The notes below the pieces were generated by a model. It was not told where the DNA came from and did not search any database. It saw only the letters and a program-made list of their open reading frames with translations. A stretch of DNA of 64,000 nucleotides from Kitasatospora sp. MAP12-44 (GTDB lineage: Bacteria; Actinomycetota; Actinomycetes; Streptomycetales; Streptomycetaceae), in NCBI RefSeq assembly GCF_029892095.1, contig NZ_JARZAE010000004.1:1240001-1304000 (forward strand). The letters are read 5' to 3'. Below, piece after piece: positions 33,713 through 41,758 of the stretch (position 1 is the first letter of the stretch; each line of letters begins with the position of its first letter). The translations under genes were made by a program, and so were the position numbers.

Positions 33713-33886
33713 ATGGACAGCAAGATCCTGCACAAGGCCGCGTTCCTGCTGCACGAGTGCCACGAGCCCGAGGCCGTCGTGGTCGAGCGCCTGAAGGACT
33801 ACTTCCCCGACCTGAGCCTGACCGAGCGCGAGCGCTTCGTCAGCGAGGCCTGGGACCAGGTGCACACCAAGAACGGCGCGGTCTGA
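33713..33886 (+). CDS. Small acidic helical protein of unknown function
   Basis: This 57-aa ORF starts MDSKILHKAAFLLHECHEPEA and continues with helical segments VVVERLKDYFPDL and LTERERFVSEAWDQV. GGAGG lies 6 bases before ATG 33713, and codon use matches neighbouring genes, so it is very likely translated. No family is recognised. It converges with the NsdA-like gene, with a 10-base gap. Confidence 0.8.
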   Translation: MDSKILHKAAFLLHECHEPEAVVVERLKDYFPDLSLTERERFVSEAWDQVHTKNGAV

Positions 33887-33896
33887 GCGCAGGCGG

Positions 33897-35366
33897 TCAC
33901 TCAGGGGGGCGGCGGGCCGGCGGCACCGCCGCCCTGATCTCCTCCCGCAGCTCCGCCACCTGCGCCATCCCCTGGTAGCGCCCGGTCAGCCGGTACATCT
34001 CGCGCAGCCGGTCCCAGGTGCGGTGCGAGGAGGTGTCGCCGATCGCGGCCAGCGCCAGCTTGGCCTGCACCTGCGCCTCCTCCGGCTCCCCCGCGATCCA
34101 GTAGACCGAGGCGAGCGTCAGCAGGTCCAGCACGGTGGAGCGCTCCTGCCCCTTCTTCGCCCGCAGCCGCATCGCCTCCACCGCGTGCTGCCGGGCCAGC
34201 CGCGCGGCCCCCGGATCGTGCTCGGCCAGCGTCCGGTAGACCAGGAACTGCATCCCGTGCAGCTCCGACTCGTTGAAGAGCTGCATCCAGCTCGGCGCCG
34301 GCTCCGCGCACTCCTGGACGAAGAGCTCCTCGGCCTCGCCGAGCAGCTGCCCGACCTCCTGTGAGCGCCCCAGCGAGGCCTGTGCCCAGGCCTCCACCGT
34401 GTTGAGCATCGCCCTGGTCCGGGGCTGGCTGCGCTGCTTGCCGTCGGCCTGGGCCAGCCGCATCAGATCCAGGGCCTCGTCGGCCCGGCCGTGGTGCAGC
34501 AGCTGGCGGGCGGCGCGGGAGATCGCCTCACCTGCCCGCGGCCGGTCACCGGCCTCCTTGGCCGCCTGCGCGGCGATCACGAAGTACCGCTGGGCGGTGG
34601 GCTCCAGGCCGACGTCGTGCGACATCCAGCCGGCCAGCACCGCCAGATTGGCCGCGATGATCCACAACCGCCGCTCCAGCTCGAGCGGATGACGATGGGT
34701 CAGCAGGCCGCCCACCTCGTTCAGTTGGCCGATCACTGCCTTGCGCTGCAGCCCGCCGCCGCGTGAGGCGTCCCACGAGCGGAACACGTCGACGGAGCGC
34801 TCCAGCGCATCGACCTCCTCCGGGCCCACCGGGCCCGGCTCGTAGACGTCCACCACCGGGCGGGCGATCGAACCGGTGATCACCTGCCGGGGCCCGGGCC
34901 GGGCGGCCGCGTGGGCGACGCTGTTCCCGTTGAGCCAGTCGTAGAGGGATTCGGGGATGACGGAGCCGCCGGGCAGTGCGGTGCCCGCACTGGCCAGTCC
35001 GCGTCGGTTGAGCATGAGGTCCATTCCCGTGAACTCGGTGAGGATCTCAGCCGTCCGCTCCGGCTCCGGGGGCGCTCCGTACTGCGCTGTGCCCGCCCCG
35101 AGTCGCCGGTGTCGCGCCAGACCGAGATCCTCGATGGAGACGACACGGCCGAGCCTCTCGGTGAACACGGCTGCCAGCACCCGCGGCACCGGATCGCGCG
35201 GGATCTCCCCCTGCTCTATCCAGCGGCGCACCCGCGAGGTGTCGGTGGACAGCTGCTGCTGCCCCATCGCGGCACCCCGGCGGTTGACCAGCCGGGCCAG
35301 CTCGCCCTTGGACCATCCGGTCAGGGCGAACAGGTCGGCCAGTCGGGCGTTGGGTTCCCTGCTCAC
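33897..35366 (-). CDS. NsdA-like HTH/TPR regulator
   Basis: This 489-aa protein has an N-terminal XRE-type region with the wing typical of the NsdA/NsdB group (LADLFALTGWSKGELARLVN, DTSRVRRWIEQGEIPRD). A long TPR-like helical array follows (WIIAANLAVLAGWMSHD, AAQAAKEAGDRPRAGEAIS, ALDLMRLAQADGK, LASVYWIAGEPEEAQVQAKL). Such proteins repress differentiation and antibiotic production in Streptomyces coelicolor. It may be a paralogue rather than the nsdA orthologue itself, so no symbol is given. Confidence 0.8.
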   Translation of the reverse strand: MSREPNARLADLFALTGWSKGELARLVNRRGAAMGQQQLSTDTSRVRRWIEQGEIPRDPVPRVLAAVFTERLGRVVSIEDLGLARHRRLGAGTAQYGAPPEPERTAEILTEFTGMDLMLNRRGLASAGTALPGGSVIPESLYDWLNGNSVAHAAARPGPRQVITGSIARPVVDVYEPGPVGPEEVDALERSVDVFRSWDASRGGGLQRKAVIGQLNEVGGLLTHRHPLELERRLWIIAANLAVLAGWMSHDVGLEPTAQRYFVIAAQAAKEAGDRPRAGEAISRAARQLLHHGRADEALDLMRLAQADGKQRSQPRTRAMLNTVEAWAQASLGRSQEVGQLLGEAEELFVQECAEPAPSWMQLFNESELHGMQFLVYRTLAEHDPGAARLARQHAVEAMRLRAKKGQERSTVLDLLTLASVYWIAGEPEEAQVQAKLALAAIGDTSSHRTWDRLREMYRLTGRYQGMAQVAELREEIRAAVPPARRPPE

Positions 35367-35894
35367 GTCAAGCCCCCAGGCTCCTCGGCTGGTTCGAGAC
35401 TAATGCGCTGTCATGTGCCACGCGAGCATTCGCCAGGCTTCGCCAGGGCTCGCCAGCTGTCTAGCTACCGGCTAGGCAAGCTCAGATAGAGGTGCACCAA
35501 CCCCACCCGGTCCACAGGGCCGGAACGACGGGCCAGGGCTGACCCTCCGGGCCGTCCGCCGACCGCTCCGGCGGCCCGGCGAAGGGGGTGGCGCGACCGG
35601 GTGGCGCGACTGGCGCAGAGCCCTTCCGCTCCGGCGGTCCGACGCATTTCCCCAGGGGTGCGCGGACCGGCGGGGACGGACCGGGCCGGCACCGAGCACA
35701 CCTCCCGGAGGACGGACGACCGCCGGCCGACCCACCCGCGCGCCGTCCTCCACCGCTGTACGCCGGAGCACGCCCCCCAAGCACCGGCAGACGTCGCAGG
35801 CCGCACCTCAGTTCCGCGCAGAAGACGCAGAAGACCAGTGGCATCCGCACTGGTTGACATATGCCACCGGCAAGGAAGGGATCTCCACCACCCC
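35367..35894. other. Long intergenic region between NsdA-like and phosphotransferase genes
   Basis: No convincing gene is seen in these 528 bases, although GC bias keeps several frames open. CTAGC...GCTAG (35462-35475) is a small dyad on the NsdA-like side. The distal part holds the dyad and TTGACA element described separately. A GGAAGGGA possible ribosome site is 14 bases before ATG 35895. Confidence 0.5.
35834..35859 (+). promoter_or_regulatory. Dyad abutting a TTGACA box upstream of the phosphotransferase
   Basis: ACCAGTG (35834-35840) and CACTGGT (35848-35854) form a 7-bp dyad with a 7-base spacer. Its right arm runs into TTGACA (35854-35859). TGCC-ACC-GGCA follows at 35862-35872. No good -10 box is at the expected distance, so the promoter assignment is tentative. 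Confidence 0.35.
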
Positions 35895-37016
35895 ATGTAC
35901 CCCACAGCGACTTCCCCCACCGCGCCCCGGACCGGCCCCGCCCAGCGCCCGCCGTCCGTGGCGGTCCGCCGGCCCGGGCCGAAGCCGGTACTTCCCGCCC
36001 GTCCCGCGGGGCGCATCGAGGCACCCGGGTTCGCCCCGCGCGCCGGAGCCGAGCGCCTGCTGCGCCCCCGCGCCCCGCAGACCGCCCCCCTGATCGAGCG
36101 GGCCGACACCGCCGCGCTGGCCACCCCGTCGGTCCGGGCGGCGCTCGCCCACGTCACGCGGATATGTCCCGCGTTCTCCGCGCGCCAGGTGCTGCGCGAG
36201 GACAGCCGGCACATCCTCATCACCGGGCTGATCGGGCGCACCGCGGTGGTCGCCAAGTGCCTCTCCCCGCAGGCCGCGCAGAGCGAGCGGCGGGCCGTCC
36301 TGGTCGAGCAGTTCCACCGCGAGGTGGCGGTCTACCGGGCCTTCGTCCGGCACCGCCCGCCGGTCCGGATGCCCCGCCTGGTCGCCGCCGACCACGACCG
36401 CTGCGTCCTGGTGATGGAGCGGATCCCCGGCCGCCCGGCCGCCCTGGAGCGGCATCCGGCCAACTCCCCCACGCCCGGTGAGGTCCGCGCGATGCTCGGC
36501 GCGGTGCGCGCGCTCAACCTGTGGCGCCCGCCCGCCGACGTCTTCCAGCAGCCGCTGGACTACCACTGGGAGACCGCCCGCTACCACTCGGTCGGCCAGC
36601 TCACCGACCGGGACGCCGGCGACCTGCGCCAGCTGCTGCACGGCCTGTCGCACATGCCGCAGCAGCTCTGCCACGGCGACGCGCTGCTCTCCAACATCCT
36701 GCTCGCGCCCTCCGGCCCGGTGCTGGTCGACTGGGAGCAGGCCGGCTGGTACCTGCCCGGCTACGACCTGGCGGTGCTCTGGAGCGTGCTCTCCGGCGAC
36801 ACCGCGGCGCGCCGCCAGATCAGCCAACTCGCCCAGGCCGGCGGCACGCTGGCCCGGGACGCGTTCCTGGTCAACCTGGTGCTGGTGCTGATGCGCGAGC
36901 TGCGGCTGTACGACGTGCCCGGGGCCGGCGAGGAGCAGCGGATCCTGATCCGCCGCCTCTACGACGACGCCGCGCTGGCCCGCCGCGCGGTCCGGGCCGC
37001 GGTGGGGACGCGCTGA
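35895..37016 (+). CDS. Aminoglycoside-phosphotransferase-like (APH/choline kinase fold) protein
   Basis: The product is 373 aa. A Pro/Arg-rich N-terminus of about 60 residues precedes the kinase fold: TAVVAKCL (ATP-binding Lys), [10 protein letters not shown] (hinge), the catalytic loop [12 protein letters not shown] (HGDxxxxN) and VDWEQAG (metal Asp). This is the APH/choline-kinase arrangement; the substrate is unknown, and small-molecule or cell-wall-linked targets are possible. The start ATG 35895 has a somewhat distant site. It converges with the acyl-CoA dehydrogenase gene, with a 29-base gap. Confidence 0.85.
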   Translation: MYPTATSPTAPRTGPAQRPPSVAVRRPGPKPVLPARPAGRIEAPGFAPRAGAERLLRPRAPQTAPLIERADTAALATPSVRAALAHVTRICPAFSARQVLREDSRHILITGLIGRTAVVAKCLSPQAAQSERRAVLVEQFHREVAVYRAFVRHRPPVRMPRLVAADHDRCVLVMERIPGRPAALERHPANSPTPGEVRAMLGAVRALNLWRPPADVFQQPLDYHWETARYHSVGQLTDRDAGDLRQLLHGLSHMPQQLCHGDALLSNILLAPSGPVLVDWEQAGWYLPGYDLAVLWSVLSGDTAARRQISQLAQAGGTLARDAFLVNLVLVLMRELRLYDVPGAGEEQRILIRRLYDDAALARRAVRAAVGTR

Positions 37017-37045
37017 GCACGGGAGCGTGGGGCCAGACCGACCGG

Positions 37046-38185
37046 CTAGCCGCGCGGACGGCACCCGTCCAGCGCGGCGCCCCCGGCCGCCCGCAGCACC
37101 GACTCCTGCGACGGGCCGTGCAGCCGCCCGCTCAGCGCGTCCCGCAGGTAGCGCTCCAGGGGGTGGCGCCGACTCAGACCCGCACTGCCGGCAAGCGCGA
37201 CGGCCTGCTGGACCGACTCCACCACGGCCCGGGTAACCAGCAGATGGACCGGGCCGGTCCGGTCGGCGGCCTGCCGGTCCCCGGCGTCGATCCGGGCCGC
37301 CAGGCCGGTCAGCAACTCCTCGGCGCCGATCAGCGCGCTCTCCAACTCGCCCACGGCAGCCTGCCGGCACGACCGGGTACCCGGCGCACCCCCGCCGAGC
37401 TGGAGAAAGCGCACCAGCCAGTCCCGCGCCGCCCGGCCCACGCCGAGCTGGACCGCCGCCAGCGCCAGATCCCGCCAGGCGGTGCCGACCGCGTCGGCCT
37501 CGGCGTCCGGCTCGGCGCGCAGGTCGACGACCGCCTCGGCCGGCACCGACACCCGGTCGAAGAGCACATCGTGCCCCGCGCTGGCCCGCAGGCCCACCTG
37601 GTCCCAGACCGGGTCCACCTGCACCCCGGCGCTCTCCCCGCGTACCAGGAAGGTGCCGGTGCGCGGCTGCGGCTCGTCGGTCCGCGCCCGCACGGCCATC
37701 CAGGCCAGCGCCTCCGCGCCGGTGCAGCCGGTCTTGCGGCCGGTCAGCAGCCAGCCGTCGCCGTCGCGGCGGGCCACGGCGGCGGGGCCCTCGGCGGGAT
37801 CCGCCCAGAGCGTGTTGACCAGCGCCGGGCCGCGCCGCGACTCGTTGAGCAGCCGGCGGTAGACCGACGCCGGCCAACCGAGGTTGCGTCCCTGCTCGGC
37901 GTGGAGCAACAGCGTGAAGGCGGTGACCAGGGCCACCGAGGCGTCCCCGCGCCCGAGTTCGGCCAGCACCCGGACGGTGTCGGCGAGCGTTCCGCCGGGG
38001 CCGCCGTAGCGTTGATGCACCGTCAGGGCGAGCAGCCCGGCCTCGTGGACCGCCTCGATCCCCTGGTACGGGAAGGTCGCGTCCCGGTCGTGCTCCTCGG
38101 CGCGGGCGGTCAGCAGATCCACCACCCGGGGCAGGCCGGCGATCGCGGCGTCCAGGGGTGACGTGTCATCGGTGACGGGACTCAT
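37046..38185 (-). CDS. Acyl-CoA dehydrogenase-like flavoprotein
   Basis: The 379-aa product fits the ACAD fold. The N-terminal helical part has GLLALTVHQRYGGPGG and ELGRGDASVALV. The mid beta-domain has WLLTGRKTGCTGAEAL and FLVRGESAGVQV, followed by GLRASAGHDVLFDRVSVP. The C-terminal helices end in SRRHPLERYLRDALSGRLHGPSQESVL. The catalytic Glu of fatty-acyl dehydrogenases is not obvious, so a flavin monooxygenase or sulfur-compound role (DszC/SfnB relatives) is possible. ATG 38185 follows GGAGG by 7 bases. A distant promoter gives it a leader of about 240 bases. Confidence 0.85.
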   Translation of the reverse strand: MSPVTDDTSPLDAAIAGLPRVVDLLTARAEEHDRDATFPYQGIEAVHEAGLLALTVHQRYGGPGGTLADTVRVLAELGRGDASVALVTAFTLLLHAEQGRNLGWPASVYRRLLNESRRGPALVNTLWADPAEGPAAVARRDGDGWLLTGRKTGCTGAEALAWMAVRARTDEPQPRTGTFLVRGESAGVQVDPVWDQVGLRASAGHDVLFDRVSVPAEAVVDLRAEPDAEADAVGTAWRDLALAAVQLGVGRAARDWLVRFLQLGGGAPGTRSCRQAAVGELESALIGAEELLTGLAARIDAGDRQAADRTGPVHLLVTRAVVESVQQAVALAGSAGLSRRHPLERYLRDALSGRLHGPSQESVLRAAGGAALDGCRPRG

Positions 38186-38320
38186 GGCGCTGCCTCCGGG
38201 CGGCCGGCTTGGGGACGCGCGGCAGCCGTCGTCGGCTGCGCGAGCTGTGGGGAGCGTGCGAACGGCAGGCACGGCCGACCGGGAAGAGGGGGACACCGGG
38301 GCCGGCGCCAGGGGCGCGTC

Positions 38321-38425
38321 CTACGGACAGACCGCGCCGGCGGTACGCCGCAGACCGGGACAGCCGCAGCGCGCACTCCCGGCCGAAGGCGCGGAGAGGA
38401 TCAGCAGCGGGCGGCGAGGCGACAT
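38321..38425 (-). CDS. Putative leaderless upstream ORF with three Cys codons
   Basis: This 34-codon ORF starts at ATG 38425, 7 bases after the TACAGT box of the acyl-CoA dehydrogenase promoter, exactly where transcription should begin. The peptide starts MSPRRPLLIL and contains RCGCPG and a terminal VCP. It ends 135 bases before the dehydrogenase ATG. Leaderless Cys-rich upstream ORFs that sense cysteine are known in actinobacteria. Here the Cys codons are not consecutive, so a regulatory role is a hypothesis. Confidence 0.4.
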   Translation of the reverse strand: MSPRRPLLILSAPSAGSARCGCPGLRRTAGAVCP

Positions 38426-38432
38426 GCTGGTG

Positions 38433-38462
38433 ACTGTACGAAGTGTTGATCGATAGCGTCAA
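38433..38462 (-). promoter_or_regulatory. Promoter of the acyl-CoA dehydrogenase transcript
   Basis: Reading the minus strand, TTGACG (38462-38457), 18 bases and TACAGT (38438-38433) fit a sigma-70-like promoter well. The start is predicted near 38425, leaving a leader of about 240 bases before the dehydrogenase. Confidence 0.65.
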
Positions 38463-38466
38463 GCGC

Positions 38467-38498
38467 CGTCGCGGGCACCGGCAGCGGCGCCCGCGACG
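38467..38498 (-). terminator. Hairpin downstream of the 164-aa hypothetical gene
   Basis: CGTCGCGGGC (38467-38476) and GCCCGCGACG (38489-38498) are perfect 10-base arms with a 12-base loop, 25 bases after the stop at 38523. A second small stem GGCTG-GAAA-CAGCC (38505-38518) precedes it. Confidence 0.65.
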
Positions 38499-38522
38499 CA
38501 GAACGGCTGGAAACAGCCCCTG

Positions 38523-39017
38523 TCAGCCCTGCTGGAAGAGGTCCGCCGGCAGCGGCTTCAGCAGCTGGTAGAGGTCGTCGGCGATCGGCCGGTCCCAGGA
38601 GGCGATGGTGACCTGCACGCTGTCGCTGCGGTCGAACTGGGCGCAGAACACCCGCTCTTCGGACACCTTGACCTTCTTGACGATCAGCAGGTCGTCGCCG
38701 AGCATCACCGGGAAGTCCTCGGCCGAGACCAGCTCCACCGGCTCGTCGTTCTCCAGCGCCGCCAGCAGCTGTCTGACCTCGAACGGCACGCCGTCCTCGG
38801 TGTCGCGGGCCGGTGAGCCCTCGGGCAGGTTTCCGATGAACATCGCCGGGCCGCGGCCGCCGAACAGGTCGTACCGGAGGAAGATCCCCTGGCAGCTGCC
38901 GTCCGGACCACTCATGATCGCGGCGCCGAAGTGGCCGGGCCAGTCGCCCGGATCCATCGCGAGTACGTCGAAGTCCGGGCCCGCTGGGGTGCCGGAACGT
39001 CGGCGGAGAAAAGACAT
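38523..39017 (-). CDS. Conserved-type hypothetical protein
   Basis: This 164-aa acidic soluble protein begins MSFLRRRSG, followed by DFDVLAMDPGDWPGHFGAA, GIFLRYDLFGGRGPAMFIGNLP, SAEDFPVMLGDDLLIVKKVKV and VQVTIASWDRPIADDLYQLL. I recognise it as a protein type frequent in streptomycetes but know no function for it. There is no signal peptide or membrane segment. It is flanked by a hairpin on its 3' side and by a divergent plus-strand promoter at 39102-39131. Confidence 0.75.
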   Translation of the reverse strand: MSFLRRRSGTPAGPDFDVLAMDPGDWPGHFGAAIMSGPDGSCQGIFLRYDLFGGRGPAMFIGNLPEGSPARDTEDGVPFEVRQLLAALENDEPVELVSAEDFPVMLGDDLLIVKKVKVSEERVFCAQFDRSDSVQVTIASWDRPIADDLYQLLKPLPADLFQQG

Positions 39018-39101
39018 GTCGCCATCGTACGTGCACCCGCTCCCCACACCGGCACCGGGCGCCCCGTCGGCCCCCGCAAGCTCCACGCTCCGAGACGAAT
39101 G

Positions 39102-39131
39102 TTGACTCTGAGCAACCGTCCGGGCTACGGT
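39102..39131 (+). promoter_or_regulatory. Strong plus-strand promoter with no obvious gene downstream
   Basis: TTGACT (39102-39107), 18 bases and TACGGT (39126-39131) form one of the best sigma-70-like promoters in the window. ATG 39137 follows 5 bases after the -10 box. The next plus-strand gene is 950 bases away. Confidence 0.55.
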
Positions 39132-39136
39132 CGCGG

Positions 39137-39244
39137 ATGTACGGCAGCTGCTGTGGGCGTCTTCCACGTGGGGGTGGTCTGCTGTGGCGTACCTATGTGC
39201 GCCCTTCCTCCCATCGCACCTCGTGGTACCCAGCCGCTGCATGA
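39137..39244 (+). CDS. Putative leaderless small ORF beginning MYGSCCG
   Basis: This 35-codon ORF starts about where transcription from the 39102-39131 promoter should begin. It contains adjacent Cys codons (TGC TGT, residues 5-6), as in actinobacterial cysteine-responsive leader peptides. The rest (GLLWRTYVRP...) has no known family. From its stop to the hairpin at 39491 (246 bases) I see no convincing gene. The transcript of about 400 bases might be a small RNA, a leader without its gene, or a gene remnant. Confidence 0.35.
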   Translation: MYGSCCGRLPRGGGLLWRTYVRPSSHRTSWYPAAA

Positions 39245-39490
39245 CCTGGCAGCACCCGCCTGGTCAGCACCCTTGGCAACACCTTCACCCAAGCCTGGTT
39301 CGCGGGTTCCCCGACCCGTTCGCGCTCGCGGACCAGCCCGGGACACCGACGCGTGGGGGCGTTCGGATCCCGGGCACGGCAGCCGAGCCACTGGCTCCGC
39401 TGCCGACCTCCCGGCGACTGCCGGTCCTCCGGGGCCTGCATCGGGGAAACCGCGGGAGGCGGCCCGGCTTCGCGAGCCGGGTCACACAGC

Positions 39491-39533
39491 AGACGCCGTG
39501 CACGACCGCGTGGGGGCGGTCGGCACGGCGTCT
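39491..39533 (-). terminator. Two-tier hairpin downstream of the orphan DUF397 gene
   Basis: AGACGCCGTGC (39491-39501) pairs with GCACGGCGTCT (39523-39533); inside it ACCGC (39505-39509) pairs with GCGGT. It is 29 bases beyond the DUF397 stop and could also end transcripts arriving from the plus-strand promoter at 39102. Confidence 0.7.
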
Positions 39534-39561
39534 GTCTGTCTGCCTCTCCAAGCAGCTGGCG

Positions 39562-39831
39562 TTACGTCAGATCGAACTCGCCGTCACGCGCGCCGAGCAC
39601 GAAGGCCCGCCACTCGGCCGGCGTGAAGACCAGCACCGGCCCGTCGGGGAACCGGCCGTCCCGCATGGCGATGTAGCCGTCCACGAAGGCGATCTGCACA
39701 TCGCCGGACTTCCCGTCGCCCTGGCTGCTGGAGAGCCAGGTGGCGTCGGTCACGTCCAGTTGGGGCTTTCGCGAACTGGGCAGCGCCTCCGAGGCGTTCA
39801 CAGTCTCGCTGGCACCGATATCGGCTGTCAC
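39562..39831 (-). CDS. DUF397 domain protein, orphan copy
   Basis: This 89-aa protein carries the DUF397 pattern: ATWLSSSQGDGKSGDVQIAFVD, AMRDGRFPDGPVLVFTPAEWRAFVLGARDGEF. Unlike the copy at 3870-4079, no DUF5753 regulator or HATPase gene is beside it, so it may antagonise a regulator encoded elsewhere. GTG 39831 follows GGGAGGAG by 9 bases. A 7-bp dyad (TCCTCCG-CT-CGGAGGA, 39910-39925) lies in the 256-base gap upstream, where I see no other feature. Confidence 0.88.
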   Translation of the reverse strand: MTADIGASETVNASEALPSSRKPQLDVTDATWLSSSQGDGKSGDVQIAFVDGYIAMRDGRFPDGPVLVFTPAEWRAFVLGARDGEFDLT

Positions 39832-40087
39832 TGTTGTTGCTCCTCCCGACGATCCGGAGGGCCAGGGTATCCGGGCCCCGACCGGACCTGTAGTGCGTTT
39901 GGCCGGGACTCCTCCGCTCGGAGGACGGTCCACCCACCCCTTGCCGGTCGGTCCGACGCGCTTTGCGGAAGTGCCGCCCGGACCGGCGCGGGCGCGGGAC
40001 GCGGGCGGCGCGGTTTGCGAGAGTGGCGGTGGGCAGCGCCGGTGCCCCTGGGGCGACCGGTTCCACCGAAGAGAGCTGGAGCAGCCG

Positions 40088-40594
40088 ATGGGCCACCGGG
40101 ACAGTACCGATGCGGAGGTCATCCCGATCCTCGACGCGCCCTCGGCCGTACGGGTGCCGAGCCAGACGCCGGTGCGCTCGGCGGCGCTGGGGCGGGTCGG
40201 CGTGGTGCTGGTCTCGCAGAGCCGGGATCTGGCCGAGGACGTCGCCGATCTGGCCCGCACGCTGGTGCCCACCGACGACCCCGCACCGGTCGCGGCCACC
40301 GGCGGCCACCCCGGCGACGGACTGGGCAGCAGCGCGCTGCTGATCGCGGCGGCCGCCCGCCGGGTGGACCAGGGCCACGGCGTCGCGGTGCTGGCCGACC
40401 TGCCGGCCGCCGTGCACACCGTGCAGGCGCTGCTGGCGACGGCGGACGAGCACGGCCTGCCGTTCCCGGTCCGCTTCGCCGACGCCCCGTTCGTGGAGGG
40501 CGCGGTGGCCGCGGTGCTCACCGCCTCGGCCGGCGGCGACCTGGCGGCCGTGCTGGACGCCGCCGAGGAGACCTACCGGCAGGGCAAGGTCTGA
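40088..40594 (+). CDS. DhaM / EIIA-Man-like protein lacking the phosphorylated His
   Basis: This 168-aa protein matches the DhaM phosphotransfer domain: GVVLVSQSRDLAEDVADLARTL, GGHPGDGLGSSALLIAAAA, GVAVLADLPAAVHTVQALL and FVEGAVAAVLTASAGGDL. In DhaM the first strand reads VSHS and that His accepts phosphate from HPr; here it is Gln (Q44). No dhaK, dhaL or PTS gene is near. It is therefore unlikely to drive dihydroxyacetone phosphorylation and may be a regulatory or binding relic. ATG 40088 has GGAG 8 bases upstream. Confidence 0.75.
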   Translation: MGHRDSTDAEVIPILDAPSAVRVPSQTPVRSAALGRVGVVLVSQSRDLAEDVADLARTLVPTDDPAPVAATGGHPGDGLGSSALLIAAAARRVDQGHGVAVLADLPAAVHTVQALLATADEHGLPFPVRFADAPFVEGAVAAVLTASAGGDLAAVLDAAEETYRQGKV

Positions 40595-40723
40595 GAGCCT
40601 GCACGCAGGCGGACCACCCAACACGCAGCGCTTTCCTTCGGCTACGATCTGTGCACTCGTCGCCGCTGGCTCATGCCACTGACCTGTCCATCCGGCATAC
40701 AACCATTCGTCGAGCGTGCGCGT

Positions 40724-40738
40724 CTTGACTGCGTCAAG
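40724..40738. promoter_or_regulatory. Small dyad containing a -35-like box
   Basis: CTTGAC-TGC-GTCAAG (40724-40738) is a perfect 6-bp dyad 42 bases upstream of the deacetylase-like GTG. Its left arm contains TTGACT. A promoter/operator is plausible. Confidence 0.35.
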
Positions 40739-40780
40739 CGATCTCATGCCGGATCAGTCCGGCCGTGCCTGGAGGGAACC

Positions 40781-41758
40781 GTGCCGCGACCGGACAGCAC
40801 GCCGAAGTCACCGACCGGGCCGTTGACCGACCACTCGGCGTCAGCGGCCGGCGGCCCGTCCGGACGGCTGAACCACTGGCTGCGCTACTCCCCCGCCCAG
40901 CCGCTCTTCCGCGCCCACGCGGCACGCCGCCTCGCGGTGCTCGCCTACCGCCGGGTGACCGACCGCCGGCGCTTCGGCGCGCAACTGGACCGGCTCTGCC
41001 GGACGGCGACACCGATCTCGCTGCGGACCCTGGAGCAGGCCGTGGCGCAGCGGCGGCCGCTGCCGCCGCGCAGCGTGCTGATCACCTTCGACGACGCCGA
41101 CCGCGGGGTGCTGGAGCACGCGCTGCCCGCGTTGGAGGCCCGCGGGCTGCCGGCGGTGGCCTTCGTGGTCACCGAGCTGATCGGCACCGAGCTGCCCTGC
41201 TGGCGCCAGGAGGCGGCCTTCCTCACCGCGCACGGCGGCCAGGCGCGGGCGCTGACGGCCGACGGCCAGGCCCGCCGGCTGGCCCAGCTCGCCGCGCTGC
41301 CCGACCCGGACCGCCGGCGCAGCCTGCACGAGCTGCGGGTCAGCACCGGCGCCCGCCCGCCGCGCCAGCAGCGGCTGACCCCGCAGGACCTGCGGGTGCT
41401 GGCGGCCGCTCGGGTGGCGATCGGCAGCCAGAGCCTGGGCGCCGCCGAGCTGCGGCGCTGCGACGACGCGACGGTCCGCACCGAGATCGCCTCGGCGCAC
41501 CAGGCGCTGACCGGCTGGCTGGGGACCGCCCCGACCGCCTTCGCCTACCCCGGCGGCGGCTACGAGCCGCGGGCGGCGGAGGTGCTGCGCGAGCTCGGCT
41601 ACCGGCTGGGCTTCCTCACCGACCACCGGCTGAGCCGGCGGCTGCCCGAGCAGGCCCTGCTGGTCAGCCGACTGCGGGTGGACGCGGCCGGCGGCCGGGA
41701 CCACTTCGACACCGTGCTCTCCGGCCTCGACCCGGCGCTCAGCCGCTGGCGCGGGTGA
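40781..41758 (+). CDS. Polysaccharide-deacetylase-fold protein with degenerate active site
   Basis: The product is 325 aa. The NodB fold is evident: motif 1 SVLITFDDA has D104-D105, and later come TAFAYPGGGYEPRAAEVLRELG and GFLTDHR. Motif 2, normally GSHTxxHxxL with the two metal-binding His residues, reads GSQSLGAAEL (215-224), so both His are missing. Zinc-dependent deacetylation is therefore doubtful; a carbohydrate-binding or scaffolding role is possible. GTG 40781 follows GGAGGG. Its 3' end overlaps the convergent racemase gene by 20 bases. Confidence 0.75.
   Translation: MPRPDSTPKSPTGPLTDHSASAAGGPSGRLNHWLRYSPAQPLFRAHAARRLAVLAYRRVTDRRRFGAQLDRLCRTATPISLRTLEQAVAQRRPLPPRSVLITFDDADRGVLEHALPALEARGLPAVAFVVTELIGTELPCWRQEAAFLTAHGGQARALTADGQARRLAQLAALPDPDRRRSLHELRVSTGARPPRQQRLTPQDLRVLAAARVAIGSQSLGAAELRRCDDATVRTEIASAHQALTGWLGTAPTAFAYPGGGYEPRAAEVLRELGYRLGFLTDHRLSRRLPEQALLVSRLRVDAAGGRDHFDTVLSGLDPALSRWRG

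Noticed and set aside
35465..36256. Minus-strand open frame of 263 codons
   Set aside because: Ser/Arg/Gly-rich translation with no domain, overlapping the phosphotransferase gene; coding bias favours the plus strand.
36300..37877. Long minus-strand open frame opposite the phosphotransferase and extending over the acyl-CoA dehydrogenase
   Set aside because: Its frame inside the dehydrogenase is not the motif-bearing one; it is a shadow of high GC third positions.
40597..40610. GCCTGC-AC-GCAGGC after the DhaM-like gene as terminator
   Set aside because: The 6-bp arms with a 2-base centre make a weak hairpin; not listed as a terminator.
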